A DNA stretch of 39,492 nt. Source: Candidatus Falkowiibacteriota bacterium (GTDB lineage: Bacteria; Patescibacteriota; Patescibacteriia; UBA11705; JABHMO01). Location: the NCBI GenBank assembly GCA_018693855.1, contig JABHMO010000046.1, forward strand, positions 1 to 39,492. The letters run 5' to 3'. The first letter of the stretch is position 1. Each line of letters starts with the position of its first letter. The notes beneath the pieces were generated by a model that worked only from the letters and a program-made list of their open reading frames with translations, searched no databases and was not told the DNA's origin. Shown in pieces: positions 1 to 9,374 of this stretch. The translations under genes and the position numbers were made by a program.

Positions 1-106
1 ATAGCTTGCTTCCCGGTTGCTGTAAAATGAGGCGAAGCAGTTTGTGTGCGAAGGCGTCAAGGTGTTCCGTGTCTTCTGGTCCGTACTCGTAAACAGAGTG
101 TCCCAT
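1..106 (-). CDS. Partial CDS running off the window start (MGHSVYEYGPEDTEHLDAFAHKLLRLILQQPGSKL...), unknown
   Basis: Open minus-strand frame from ATG at 104-106 with AAGGATCC about 8 nt upstream; truncated. Confidence 0.4.
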   Translation of the reverse strand, partial: MGHSVYEYGPEDTEHLDAFAHKLLRLILQQPGSKL

Positions 107-266
107 GTCAAGGATCCTTTTCTTTTTGCCTGATGCGTATCAGGACGTTTGCCAAGGCGTAGTTGCCTCGGGGATAGCCCTTCGAGATGAAGGGGGACTT
201 TTATGTTAGTGGATCTTGTTCGTTTTGTCAATTGCTTGAGTGCTTTTTTGTGCAAAATTACAGCTA

Positions 267-296
267 GAAAAGACGGCCATGAGTGGTCGTCTTTAC
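267..296 (-). terminator. Intrinsic terminator of the 337-672 gene
   Basis: Minus strand AAAGACGACC-actcat-GGcCGTCTTTTC. Confidence 0.55.
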
Positions 297-336
297 TTTT
301 GTTATTGCGCTACGCGGCAACGACAGAGAGGTTGCC

Positions 337-672
337 CTAGAGTTTTGAAATTTTTATTACTAGTTTCCAGTCTGTATATCCTTCCTCGTCCATTGCTTTT
401 CTTGCAAGAGCTTTTACCGTGTCGTAATCGTATAACCCGAAACGAACACTCGCATCATAAATCGTAATTTTTTTGTCGTGTTCTTCAATGCTGATTTTCC
501 CGCCCCCGTTTGGGCGACCAATTATGTCTCCAAATTCGGCTTGGTACTGATTTGCCAGCTCTTCATGGCTGAGTCCTCTCTCTTGCGCGGAGAATAAGCA
601 GAATGTTCCGTCCTTTCTCTTGACAACGATAAACTTAATTCCAAAGGGTTTTCCCTTGAATAGGGTGTTCAT
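337..672 (-). CDS. Small orphan protein (MNTLFKGKPFGIKFIVVKRKDGTFCLF...)
   Basis: The 251-aa ORF call reads through tRNAs; ATG at 670-672 has an AGAGGAAACA Shine-Dalgarno and leaves a 111-aa product. Confidence 0.7.
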   Translation of the reverse strand: MNTLFKGKPFGIKFIVVKRKDGTFCLFSAQERGLSHEELANQYQAEFGDIIGRPNGGGKISIEEHDKKITIYDASVRFGLYDYDTVKALARKAMDEEGYTDWKLVIKISKL

Positions 673-782
673 TGTTTCCTCTTTCCTTTTTGAGTGAGCA
701 TTTATAATTGAATTCTTTGTTATTTTAGTAAAGAAGTGTTTTTTTGTCAAACAAAAAAGCCCCAAATCAATTGAGGTTCTTT

Positions 783-870
783 TGGTGCCGCGGGCCGGAA
801 TTGAACCGGCACGGTTTATGCAACCACTGGATTTTAAGTCCAGCGTGTCTACCAATTCCACCACCGCGGC
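783..870 (-). tRNA. tRNA-Leu (anticodon TAA)
   Basis: GCCGCGG...CCGCGGC acceptor, long variable arm, CTGGA-CTTAAAA-TCCAG anticodon arm, encoded CCA. Confidence 0.95.
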
Positions 871-921
871 GTATTGTGTTTTTTTCGACCTACTCACGTC
901 TGTTACAAAAGAGGATGGCCG

Positions 922-959
922 TGCCATTCGTAGCTCCGTGAAACAGGCGCGAAGAATGG
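922..959 (-). repeat. tRNA-tail hairpin element, copy 1
   Basis: Minus strand CCATTCTTCGCGCCTGTTTCACGGAGCTACGAATGGCAC; begins at a CCA. Confidence 0.8.
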
Positions 960-975
960 AGCGGGAGACGAGACT
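957..975 (-). repeat. Duplicated 19-nt 3' end of tRNA-Gly
   Basis: TGGAGCGGGAGACGAGACT identical to 1048-1066. Confidence 0.9.
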
Positions 976-1047
976 TCCCGTATCTTCGCTTTGCTCGCAC
1001 GGGACAGGCTTCTCGTCTCGTCCTATTATCTTAGACAAGTTTTTTCC

Positions 1048-1123
1048 TGGAGCGGGAGACGAGACTCGAACTCGCGACCTCAACCTTGGCAAGGTTGCGC
1101 TCTACCAACTAAGCTACTCCCGC
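1048..1123 (-). tRNA. tRNA-Gly (anticodon GCC)
   Basis: GCGGGAG acceptor, CAACC-TTGCCAA-GGTTG anticodon arm, GTTCGAGTC T-arm, encoded CCA. Confidence 0.95.
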
Positions 1124-1286
1124 AAGATCAAATAACCAAATCTTAATAACCAATCATCAATTCAGTTCTAACAGTCTCAATCATTTCCATACCTCTTAAG
1201 ATGAGGCCATTGTAGCAAAACTACCGATAAAGTCAATTCTTTTTGGATATTGGTTGTTTCTGTTTTGTTCCTGGGATCAGGCGCTA

Positions 1287-1315
1287 TTCTTGACAAGGGA
1301 GACTGTGCATGTTAA
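1287..1315 (+). promoter_or_regulatory. sigma70-type promoter for the 1404 gene
   Basis: TTGACA-17-TAATAT. Confidence 0.65.
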
Positions 1316-1403
1316 TATAAAGCGTCGCTAGTAAGGCGGTGTTTCCATGTTCTTGGCGTGGTTCAATGCTACGCCAATCATTCAAACAATGGAGGAACGT
1401 AAG

Positions 1404-2516
1404 ATGGACAAGGTGCAACGATTGGACATTATCAATTCAGAGTCAGATTATCAGAAACGACTCGAGTTGTTAGTCCTTTACGGTTTCAAAAGGGAAGCTA
1501 GTCGATTGATCGGGGATCTGGCGAGTATGCATTCGGTCATTTTGTTTCATGCCGCTTTGAACACGGCGCTGATAGTGGGTCCAGATCGATCGACTGTGGG
1601 CGTCTTGATTACCTCGAGTACTCGGCGCGGTTATCATCCCGACGGACAAAAAGAAGGCGAATGGCATGTTGTCTTTGAGCTTGGCTGGGAGACAAAAGTA
1701 CTTGACTGGAGCGCTGAACAAAGAGATCAGCTTTTGCTTACTGCTTTTGGCCAGGCGTTGGCTAGGCCGTTGAATCAGTGGTCAATTAACCAAGCAGAGG
1801 GAACTGCTCGGGCAGCTCGAAGATTCTTTTCTCTGGAGACGCCTATCGCTCGCGAGATTGCTGCTTGGCATTTGGTGTTTCACTTGAGGCAAGCTGATTT
1901 CGGTCGTATAGGTTGTTATCTGTCTGAAATAGACGGATTCCCCGCAGATCAGTCAGAGAGATCAATTGTCAATTGGATCGTTGACCAACTAATTAAACTT
2001 GGTTGGACAAGGGATCGTATACGCAAAGAGCTTGTTGAATGGATTTGGTTAAAAGTCGACACATGGCCACAATGGGTGGTCGTTGTGGCTGAAGCCAAGA
2101 TCTTTAATAAGGGGGACGTTTCTCTTGCGGCGACTGTTCGTCGCTGGATTCTTCAACGATTTGACTATTTACTAGAAGACGTTCAGTGTCGGAGAGATCG
2201 GCGAAAAATCGCGGATGCCTACAAAAGGCTTTTTTCGATAGCTCGTTTTGGCAATGCAGAACAATCTTGGGTCGATGAAAGGTTGGTTGAGCTTTTGGTA
2301 CAAGGTGCGCTTTCGAACGTAAAATTCATCGAACTACACTTTTCCGATGTTTTCTCGTTGGACTTTAAGGATCTGGCGACCCGCGCTATGAACCAGGCCA
2401 GTCGCGTAGGTGATTTCGGTATTGCGGTTGCCCTTGCTGAGCATTTTCTTTTATTCCAAGACCCTTCTTGGGCTGAGATTGTAGAGCTTCGTGGTCTCTC
2501 GACGCAGCTTACGTAA
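1404..2516 (+). CDS. Orphan protein of unknown function
   Basis: ORF with GGAGGAACGTAAG Shine-Dalgarno before ATG 1404; upstream in-frame ATG at 1347 less likely. Confidence 0.75.
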   Translation: MDKVQRLDIINSESDYQKRLELLVLYGFKREASRLIGDLASMHSVILFHAALNTALIVGPDRSTVGVLITSSTRRGYHPDGQKEGEWHVVFELGWETKVLDWSAEQRDQLLLTAFGQALARPLNQWSINQAEGTARAARRFFSLETPIAREIAAWHLVFHLRQADFGRIGCYLSEIDGFPADQSERSIVNWIVDQLIKLGWTRDRIRKELVEWIWLKVDTWPQWVVVVAEAKIFNKGDVSLAATVRRWILQRFDYLLEDVQCRRDRRKIADAYKRLFSIARFGNAEQSWVDERLVELLVQGALSNVKFIELHFSDVFSLDFKDLATRAMNQASRVGDFGIAVALAEHFLLFQDPSWAEIVELRGLSTQLT

Positions 2517-2535
2517 CCAGAGCATTTCATTTTGC

Positions 2536-2581
2536 CCCATAGAGCAATTTCACCCCGGTGAATCCTCTATGGGGTTTTTTC
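2536..2581 (+). terminator. Intrinsic terminator
   Basis: CCCCATAGAG...CTCTATGGGG followed by TTTTTT. Confidence 0.85.
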
Positions 2582-2617
2582 TTTTACAAAAAAAGAGCCT
2601 CTGCGGCTATTTTTTAT

Positions 2618-3136
2618 TTAGATTGCGATTTTCTTCGATTTACCTCGACTCGCTTCGATACACTTCGATTTACTTACTAGATAATATCCTATCGCCCCAA
2701 ACGCCACCGAAACATTCAAACTCTTTTTCTCCCCACCCATCGGCAAATGAACCACTTTATCGCATTTTTTTAATAGTTGAGTTGAAATTCCGGTTACTTC
2801 ATTTCCTAGAATGATCGCAACCTTCTTTCCAGGCTTCCAATCTCGATAGTCCTGACTGGTTCCCTCTTTTTCTTCCAGTGCCACGATCTCAAAACCTTGT
2901 TTTTTAAGTTTGTTGATTAATGGCCCAACTGTTTTTGCATGTTCCCAGTCAACTGTTTCATCTGCGCCCAAAGCTGTTTTGTGAATTTGGATGGGCTTGG
3001 TTTTTGGTGTAGCTGTATACCCAATTAAGTACAATTTTTTTGCTCCAATTCCATCACAAGTACGAAAAATAGAGCCGACATTGTAGAGGCTGCGAATTTT
3101 GTCCGCTATCACTATGATTTGCGTTTTATTTGACAT
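2618..3136 (-). CDS. SpoU/TrmH-family RNA 2'-O-methyltransferase
   Basis: NVGSIFRTCDGIG, ILGNEVTGI and LPMGGEKKSLNVSVAFGAIGYYL motifs. Confidence 0.9.
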   Translation of the reverse strand: MSNKTQIIVIADKIRSLYNVGSIFRTCDGIGAKKLYLIGYTATPKTKPIQIHKTALGADETVDWEHAKTVGPLINKLKKQGFEIVALEEKEGTSQDYRDWKPGKKVAIILGNEVTGISTQLLKKCDKVVHLPMGGEKKSLNVSVAFGAIGYYLVSKSKCIEASRGKSKKIAI

Positions 3137-3182
3137 AAATGTAAAATGAATAATAGCTTATTCTAATAAAAAGTTCAAGGTT

Positions 3183-4202
3183 ATGAATGAAGATTCTAAC
3201 AATCGAATCGTTGATCCTAATTTGGACGAACAAGAGTCAAGTTTGGACAAGACTTTACGTCCGCAAACTTTAGATGAGTTTGTTGGGCAGGATTTGATTA
3301 AAGCAAATCTAAATATTGCGATGCAAGCCGCTCGAAACCGGACAGAACCGATTGAACACGCACTTCTTTACGGTCCTCCCGGACTCGGTAAGACAACTCT
3401 GTCTCATATTATCGCAAAAGAGATGGGCGGCAATCTTCGTGTGACAACTGGCCCGGCAATTGAGAAAAGTGGAGATCTTGCCGCTATTTTAACAAATTTA
3501 GAAGATGGTGATATTTTATTTATCGATGAAATTCATCGATTAAATAGAGTTGTTGAGGAAGTTTTATATTCTGCAATGGAGGATTTTGTTTTAGATATCG
3601 TAATTGGGAAAGGTCCATCTGCTAGAACTCTTCGTTTGGATGTGCCAAGGTTTACATTGCTTGGAGCAACAACGAAAATTTCAAAAGTCTCCTCCCCTCT
3701 TCGTGATCGGTTTGGTCACCATTTTAATTTAGAGTTTTACGAAGACGATCATATTAAACAGATTGTAAAAAGAGCTTCAACTATCCTGAATGTTTCAATC
3801 GAAGACGACTGCTCAGCGGAAATTGCGAAACGAGCAAGACGAACACCGCGTATTGCAAATCGGATTTTGAAACGAGTGCGTGATTTTGCGGAAGTGAAAA
3901 ATAATAGCCTAATTGATAATAACGTTGTTCATGAAACATTAAAAATGTTGGACATCGATCATCTAGGATTAGACTCTGTCGATCGAAAAATACTTTTAAC
4001 CATCGTTGATAAATTCCAGGGTGGTCCAGTTGGATTAAACACAATAGCTGCAGCAACCAACGAAGAGATGGATGCAGTCGAAGATGTTTACGAACCATTT
4101 CTATTGCAACTCGGTTTTCTAAACAGAACCAGCCGCGGCCGAATCGTAACCAACCAGGCCTACAAACATTTAAACCGCAAAAAAGACGGCGCTTTGTTGT
4201 GA
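3183..4202 (+). CDS. ruvB: Holliday junction branch migration helicase RuvB
   Basis: [54 protein letters not shown]-terminal winged helix. Confidence 0.97.
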   Translation: MNEDSNNRIVDPNLDEQESSLDKTLRPQTLDEFVGQDLIKANLNIAMQAARNRTEPIEHALLYGPPGLGKTTLSHIIAKEMGGNLRVTTGPAIEKSGDLAAILTNLEDGDILFIDEIHRLNRVVEEVLYSAMEDFVLDIVIGKGPSARTLRLDVPRFTLLGATTKISKVSSPLRDRFGHHFNLEFYEDDHIKQIVKRASTILNVSIEDDCSAEIAKRARRTPRIANRILKRVRDFAEVKNNSLIDNNVVHETLKMLDIDHLGLDSVDRKILLTIVDKFQGGPVGLNTIAAATNEEMDAVEDVYEPFLLQLGFLNRTSRGRIVTNQAYKHLNRKKDGALL

Positions 4203-4227
4203 TTCTGCTTTTATGATATAATTATTG

Positions 4228-4385
4228 AGATACGAATCTGCGAATTACATGCGAATGCTGCAAACGCTTCGCTATGCAAATTGGCGAATTACGCGAATAG
4301 TTAATTTGCGGCATTCGTGTAATTCGTGAATTAGCATCTCAGATAATTTTCGCATCATTCGCGTAACATTCGCGGATTAGCATCG
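4228..4385. repeat. Quasi-periodic intergenic repeat (GCGAAT/ATTCGC words)
   Basis: Recurrent degenerate words such as gcgaattacgcgaat and ttcgtgaattagcat. Confidence 0.7.
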
Positions 4386-4390
4386 TTTCT

Positions 4391-4642
4391 ATGGAGATTA
4401 CACTTTCAGCATTCCTATTCCTCTACCTACTGTTCATCGCAGCTTTTTTGTTTTTTAGTTTTTTTAATCTATTCCATATGATCCGATTTGGTTTTGTAAG
4501 TCCCCTTGCATACGTTGTCACTGTTGGATACATCATTGTAACATTACTTGCCTTATTTATTTCTTATTTTTATATAGCTCAAGTTGATTGGACTTACACC
4601 TTCAATCTCTTTGATAGTTCGTCTAGTTTTTCTATTGAGTAA
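4391..4642 (+). CDS. Small hydrophobic membrane protein
   Basis: 83-aa ORF with several hydrophobic segments. Confidence 0.6.
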   Translation: MEITLSAFLFLYLLFIAAFLFFSFFNLFHMIRFGFVSPLAYVVTVGYIIVTLLALFISYFYIAQVDWTYTFNLFDSSSSFSIE

Positions 4643-4799
4643 CCGTAATCGAAGGAAATTAAGTTGAAATTGAGGATATAGAGTTGAAATTAAGGGTAGA
4701 AAAGTTAAATTATCTTTATTCCCTTAATCTCCTTTATCTCCTTAATCCCCTCAGTCTCCTCTGTATCTTTTTTATCCTCCATTTTCACCTTTCTAATCT

Positions 4800-5339
4800 A
4801 TGTATAGTCGACGACATTTTCCAAATCAAAAACCAAATGAACACGTAATTATGTTTTTACGTCGACATTGGATTGTTCCTCTAAAAGTTTTTTTAGTAGG
4901 TGCTCTTTTGTCACTTGTTCCGTTGGTCATTTATTTATCGTTGGCGAAGACAGAGCTTTTGCAAAGTGAAATGTACTACGCAGTATTCATTCTTTTGTCC
5001 AGCGCTTATTATTTATTTATTGTTTTGTTTACGTTCACAAACTTTGTTGATTACTATTTGGACGTTTGGATTGTTACAAACATGAGAATAATAAACATTG
5101 AACAGAAAGGTCTTTTTTCTCGAGTGATTTCAGAAAAAGATTTAGACATCATGCAAGATGTAACTTCTGATGTGTCAGGTTTTCTTTCTACCCTACTCGA
5201 ATATGGTGATGTCTTTATTCAGACAGCTGCCGAAACAGAAAGATTCATTTTCAAAGAAGTGCCTTTCGCACAAGAGGTTTCTCGTCGTATCAGCAACTTA
5301 GTTTCTGAATACAAAAAGATTAACAAAACGATTGAATAG
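4800..5339 (+). CDS. Membrane protein with bacterial PH domain (DUF304/bPH2-like)
   Basis: Two TM segments then DVWIVTNMRIINIEQKGLFSRVISEKDLDIMQDV. Confidence 0.75.
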   Translation: MYSRRHFPNQKPNEHVIMFLRRHWIVPLKVFLVGALLSLVPLVIYLSLAKTELLQSEMYYAVFILLSSAYYLFIVLFTFTNFVDYYLDVWIVTNMRIINIEQKGLFSRVISEKDLDIMQDVTSDVSGFLSTLLEYGDVFIQTAAETERFIFKEVPFAQEVSRRISNLVSEYKKINKTIE

Positions 5340-5341
5340 AG

Positions 5342-5410
5342 GCGCAGAAATTCTAAATACTAATTTCTAAATCCTAAACAAATTCTAAATTCAAAACTCT
5401 AAGCATAAAA
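5342..5410. repeat. AAATTCTAAA-type repeat, inverted relative to 7787-7858
   Basis: ggcgcagaaattctaaatactaatttctaaatcctaaacaaattctaaattc. Confidence 0.75.
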
Positions 5411-5503
5411 CAACAAATTAAAATCAAATAAAAAAACGGGCAATCATAGCCTCGTTTTTATTTTAATTAAAGTTAAAGGTCAAAAGTTACATGTCAAATG
5501 TTC

Positions 5504-7099
5504 CTAGTAAATCTTTTCTAATTCAATCCCTGTATAATAATATTTTAGAATTTCTTCAAATGTCCAATCTTCTTCGCTGGCACGGTTCATTGCGTCGACC
5601 ATATCTATTCCAAGAGCGTGTCCCCACATGCTTGAATCTGCCGTGTACGGAGTTTTTACAGCTTTTAGGTATGGCAAATAGCTGTGATTGATTGTCGAGC
5701 CACCACTGCGCGCGCTGTAGTAAGATAAAATGACCTGATTATCAAATGTTGCAACTACTCCTTTTGTCTCTTCAACGATTCTTGTTTGAGTTGGCATGAC
5801 TTCTTTTGCTGAGTAACCTTTGTATACCTGATCTCGTTCGTCATTGTATAGGTCAAAGAATGGTTCTGTTCCAAAATATCTATTTGCATGATAGAGTGCA
5901 TATGTTCTGGCCGCAACGGTCATTGCTTTCTGATACTCTTCATGATTTGACTCTGAGGTTTCTTTAATTCCAGTTAAATATGTTTCAAGAGGTAGTTCTT
6001 CAATTAGCCAGATTCGATCTTTATAATCATTGTAGTCAATCTCAAGATCTCCGGTGTATCTATTATAATTAACAGACGTGTTCCAACTTGGTCGATCTTC
6101 GTAACTTGTTACTTCGAATATTCCATTGAACTTATTTTTGAATCGTAGATCTTTAGTAGTTTTGACCGTTTTTTTATTGGCATCAAATGCAAACTGCTTT
6201 GTCTTGTTGATGTATGTAAATGTAACTTCTGTGTTTGATTTGATCTCTGCTAATAGTTCATCGTCCTCATCGTAAATGGTCCAAGGTCGATTGTTTATTA
6301 TGGAAATTGGGTCTTCACTATGAAATAGTCCTACTTTTAGATCCGGGCCATCTTCTGGTAAATTTAGCGTATCCACGCAACTTTCATTATCAACTGAGAC
6401 GGCTGTGTTTGTGCCAGCTATTTTTAAGTTTAGTGTGCAAACAGTTTTTTTATCCTCTTCTGCTGTTTTTGCAACGGTTGCTTCTGTTTTTTGTTCTATA
6501 TTTGCTAGATATTTTGCAACATCTTCTACCACATTCATCGAAATTTCGGCAGAACCTCCGGCAATCATTTTATTATTATTAACTAATAAAAATTTCCCAG
6601 AATAATCGTTATACTTACTTGGTGATTGAAGCGCAAAGATAAAAGTGCCTGTTTCTCCGGGGGCAACTGATTCTTCTTTCAGCTGTGCCGGATGAAATCC
6701 GTCTGGCCAAAATTCATGTTTGAATTTAAGCGCAGTTGTTTTTGATTTCAAGTAAACAGAGTCTTTTGTCCATGTACTTGTCCCTGTGTTTTTGTATTTT
6801 AATGTGAAAGTAAAGCCTGCGTCTGGCGTTATATTAACATATTCATGTGATTGCTCTATTAAGGTTGCTTGATTCGTTGTTTCCGCCGCTAACACGCTCT
6901 GTGCGTAAAGTAGGTTGTTCTGTGGATCTGTTAAACCACTTTCTAATGTTTTTAATCCATACGACGTACCTACTACAATCAAAAAAGCAAACGCAATATT
7001 AAAAAACAGCATTAACTTACCATCTTTGTTAACATTAAAAAATCGATGCTTATTTTGTTTCGCTAGTTGCTGATAATGAATACAATACTTGTCCGTCAT
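5504..7099 (-). CDS. SpoIID/LytB-domain protein with N-terminal TM and NBR1-like Ig domain
   Basis: ELPLETYLTGIKE...MTVAARTYALYH...SARSGGSTIN...GHALGIDMVDAMNRA; YKNTGTSTWTKDSVYL Ig-like segment. Confidence 0.85.
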   Translation of the reverse strand: MTDKYCIHYQQLAKQNKHRFFNVNKDGKLMLFFNIAFAFLIVVGTSYGLKTLESGLTDPQNNLLYAQSVLAAETTNQATLIEQSHEYVNITPDAGFTFTLKYKNTGTSTWTKDSVYLKSKTTALKFKHEFWPDGFHPAQLKEESVAPGETGTFIFALQSPSKYNDYSGKFLLVNNNKMIAGGSAEISMNVVEDVAKYLANIEQKTEATVAKTAEEDKKTVCTLNLKIAGTNTAVSVDNESCVDTLNLPEDGPDLKVGLFHSEDPISIINNRPWTIYDEDDELLAEIKSNTEVTFTYINKTKQFAFDANKKTVKTTKDLRFKNKFNGIFEVTSYEDRPSWNTSVNYNRYTGDLEIDYNDYKDRIWLIEELPLETYLTGIKETSESNHEEYQKAMTVAARTYALYHANRYFGTEPFFDLYNDERDQVYKGYSAKEVMPTQTRIVEETKGVVATFDNQVILSYYSARSGGSTINHSYLPYLKAVKTPYTADSSMWGHALGIDMVDAMNRASEEDWTFEEILKYYYTGIELEKIY

Positions 7100-7349
7100 A
7101 AATTAAAAGGATACTATCGTCGTTAGGCTTTAATAATTCAAATTTTGAATTTGGTGTTTGCTGTTTGTTTCGAATTTAATAATTTCGAGTTTCGAATTTC
7201 GTTCTTAAATCACCACTTTTGTAATTTTACCATACTTTTTTTATTATATAAAATTTATAAACAGAAAAATGCGCTTTTTGGGCGCACTCTCTCTATTTAC
7301 TTAATCATTATAGCAGACTCTTTTCACTTTGTCAAGTAGTTTACTAACA

Positions 7350-7375
7350 AAAAACCAGCTTTACAGCTGCTTTTA
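7350..7375. terminator. Hairpin CAGCT-TTAC-AGCTG followed by CTTTTA
   Basis: ccagctttacagctgctttt. Confidence 0.35.
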
Positions 7376-7418
7376 TGGCGCGCCATTCGTAGCCTCATGA
7401 AATAGAAGCGAAGAATGG
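7376..7418 (-). repeat. tRNA-tail hairpin element, copy 2 (starts at CCA of tRNA-Lys)
   Basis: Minus strand CCATTCTTCGCTTCTATTTCATGAGGCTACGAATGGCGCGCCA. Confidence 0.85.
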
Positions 7419-7491
7419 TGGGTGCAGGGGGACTCGAACCCTCGGCCAAGAGCTTAAGAGGCTCCTGCTCTACCAACTGAGCTATGCACCC
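7416..7491 (-). tRNA. tRNA-Lys (anticodon CTT)
   Basis: GGGTGCA acceptor, GGAGC-CTCTTAA-GCTCT anticodon arm, encoded CCA. Confidence 0.95.
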
Positions 7492-7591
7492 AAGTCTTTA
7501 ATCGCAAAAATTACAAATAGCAAATTACAAAATACAAACAAATTCTAAATTCAAATATCAAAATTTAAAATAAATTCCAAAATTAAAAAGA

Positions 7592-7635
7592 TGGCGGTGC
7601 CATTCGAAGCTTACGCTAGTAAAAGCGAAGAATGG
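7592..7635 (-). repeat. tRNA-tail hairpin element, copy 3 (starts at CCA of tRNA-Arg)
   Basis: Minus strand CCATTCTTCGCTTTTACTAGCGTAAGCTTCGAATGGCACCGCCA. Confidence 0.85.
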
Positions 7636-7708
7636 TGCAGCCGGCAGGAGTCGAACCTGCAACCCCTTGGTCCGAAGCCAAGTGCTCTATCCATTGAGCT
7701 ACGACTGC
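7633..7708 (-). tRNA. tRNA-Arg (anticodon TCG)
   Basis: GCAGTCG/CGGCTGC acceptor, CTTGG-CTTCGGA-CCAAG anticodon arm, encoded CCA. Confidence 0.95.
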
Positions 7709-7786
7709 TTAATTAAGTTGAAAGTAAAAAGTGTAAAGTGAAAAGTTAATTTGTGTCTTCGCTAAATAATCTGTTTGAACTTATTT

Positions 7787-7858
7787 CGTATTTTAGAATT
7801 TGGAATTTGGTGCTTGTTTAGGATTTAGAATTTAGAGCTTAGAATTTCTGCGCTTCTA
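7787..7858. repeat. AAATTCTAAA-type repeat, inverted copy of 5342-5410
   Basis: gcttgtttaggatttagaatttagagcttagaatttctgcgc. Confidence 0.75.
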
Positions 7859-8548
7859 GCTCCACCCTTTCGCTTCAAGTCCATTCTTAGCAGCATCTTC
7901 TTGTGCTTCTTGTTTACTAGTTCCCTTTCCTTTCGCAATTAATTCTGATTTAAGGTAAACTCCAACTTCAAAAATCTTTTCATGATCTGGGCCTACTTCA
8001 CTGAGAACTTTATATGATGGAGTAATGCCTGCTTTTTCTTGTGAAAGTTCTTGAAAGTTGCTTTTTGGATCTACGTAAAGTTTCTTCTCAAGGATTTCTT
8101 CAAGTTCAACTATCATGAAAGTTTCAATAAACTTTTTTGACGGTTCCCAACCATTGTCAACGTAGATTGCTCCGATCACAGCCTCAACTGCGTTTGCAAG
8201 GATAAACTGTCGTGCTTTACCTGTGTCTTTTTGTTCTCCTTTGCTTAGTAAAATATAGTCTTCAAGATTAATCTTCTCTGCAACTTTACTTAGCATCTTA
8301 CTGTTCACTAGGCTAGCTCGCCAGTTTGTCATCTCTCCTTCTGGATTGTTGAATCGGAAAAATAAATTTTCAGTTACAACAAGTTCTAGCACAGCGTCAC
8401 CTAAAAATTCTAATCTTTCATTATGATTAATTCCAAAACCAGGATGCTCGTTTAGGTATGATCGATGAACAGTGGCTTCTTTTAGATGATCTTGGTTTTT
8501 GAATGTGTAACCGATGATTTTTTCAAACTCTTTTAGATCTTTTTTCAT
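7856..8548 (-). CDS. rnc: Ribonuclease III
   Basis: NERLEFLGDAVLELVVTENLF signature; C-terminal dsRBD; start MKKDLKEFEK at 8548. Confidence 0.95.
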   Translation of the reverse strand: MKKDLKEFEKIIGYTFKNQDHLKEATVHRSYLNEHPGFGINHNERLEFLGDAVLELVVTENLFFRFNNPEGEMTNWRASLVNSKMLSKVAEKINLEDYILLSKGEQKDTGKARQFILANAVEAVIGAIYVDNGWEPSKKFIETFMIVELEEILEKKLYVDPKSNFQELSQEKAGITPSYKVLSEVGPDHEKIFEVGVYLKSELIAKGKGTSKQEAQEDAAKNGLEAKGWS

Positions 8549-8614
8549 AATGAAAAACAAAAAACAGAAATTAGAAAACATTCTACTGTTTACTAATTAC
8601 TGCCTTCTGTGGGA

Positions 8615-9130
8615 TTATTTATCCTGTGAAAGTTTTTTGTCTTGTGAAGGCTCCTTAGCTGTCGCTTTCTCTTCTTTTGCTTTTGGTGAGGTTTCTTTGT
8701 CTTCTGTCTTGGCTGTTTCCCCAAGATCTTTGAAAATAGAACCTAGTACACCGTTAACGAATTTACCAGAAGATTCTCCTCCGAATGTTTTAGCAATCTC
8801 AATTGCTTCGTTAATCGCAACTTTTGACGGAATGTCTGGATCAAACTTTAATTCGTAAATTCCAATTCTTAAAATATTTCTATCAACAGTTGTAATCTGT
8901 TCGATTGGCCATTCTGGTGCGTATTTTGTAATAATAGCATCAATTTTTCTCAGATTACTCATTACACCTTTGACTAATTTTTCAGAAAAACTATGATCAC
9001 CGTATTCAGGCGCAAATGACCCAAAACAGTACTTAACTATTTCGTCAATCATCTCAGTGTCTTTGCCTTTGTAGTCCCATTCGAAAAGTGACTGCATGGC
9101 AATTGTTCTTGCTAAATGTCTATTTGACAT
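8615..9130 (-). CDS. nusB: Transcription antitermination factor NusB
   Basis: [16 protein letters not shown]...[13 protein letters not shown]...[29 protein letters not shown]. Confidence 0.93.
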   Translation of the reverse strand: MSNRHLARTIAMQSLFEWDYKGKDTEMIDEIVKYCFGSFAPEYGDHSFSEKLVKGVMSNLRKIDAIITKYAPEWPIEQITTVDRNILRIGIYELKFDPDIPSKVAINEAIEIAKTFGGESSGKFVNGVLGSIFKDLGETAKTEDKETSPKAKEEKATAKEPSQDKKLSQDK

Positions 9131-9235
9131 AAATGAAAGGATCAAAAGATCAATTTATTAATTTGTTAATTATAGTATATCATACTTTATACTACACGAT
9201 AATAATAAAAAAATCAAGGATTATTCAATATTCTT

Positions 9236-9318
9236 GTGGGGTCAACTGGTTAACGGATTAACTGGTTAACGAATTAATTTGGTTAACTGATTAACTTGGT
9301 TAACAATCGATTGTTAAC
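9236..9318. repeat. GGTTAACTGGTTAAC quasi-tandem repeat
   Basis: Repeated variants of TGGTTAAC / TGATTAAC. Confidence 0.85.
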
Positions 9319-9374
9319 GGCCTCTTCTTACTTGCTAGAATGTTGCTAATTTGCTATATTGATAGGGTCAAAAT

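Noticed and set aside
673-1135. ORFs 337..1092 (N-terminal part), 744..941 and 782..1135
   Set aside because: They translate through tRNA-Leu and tRNA-Gly; coding potential there is an artefact
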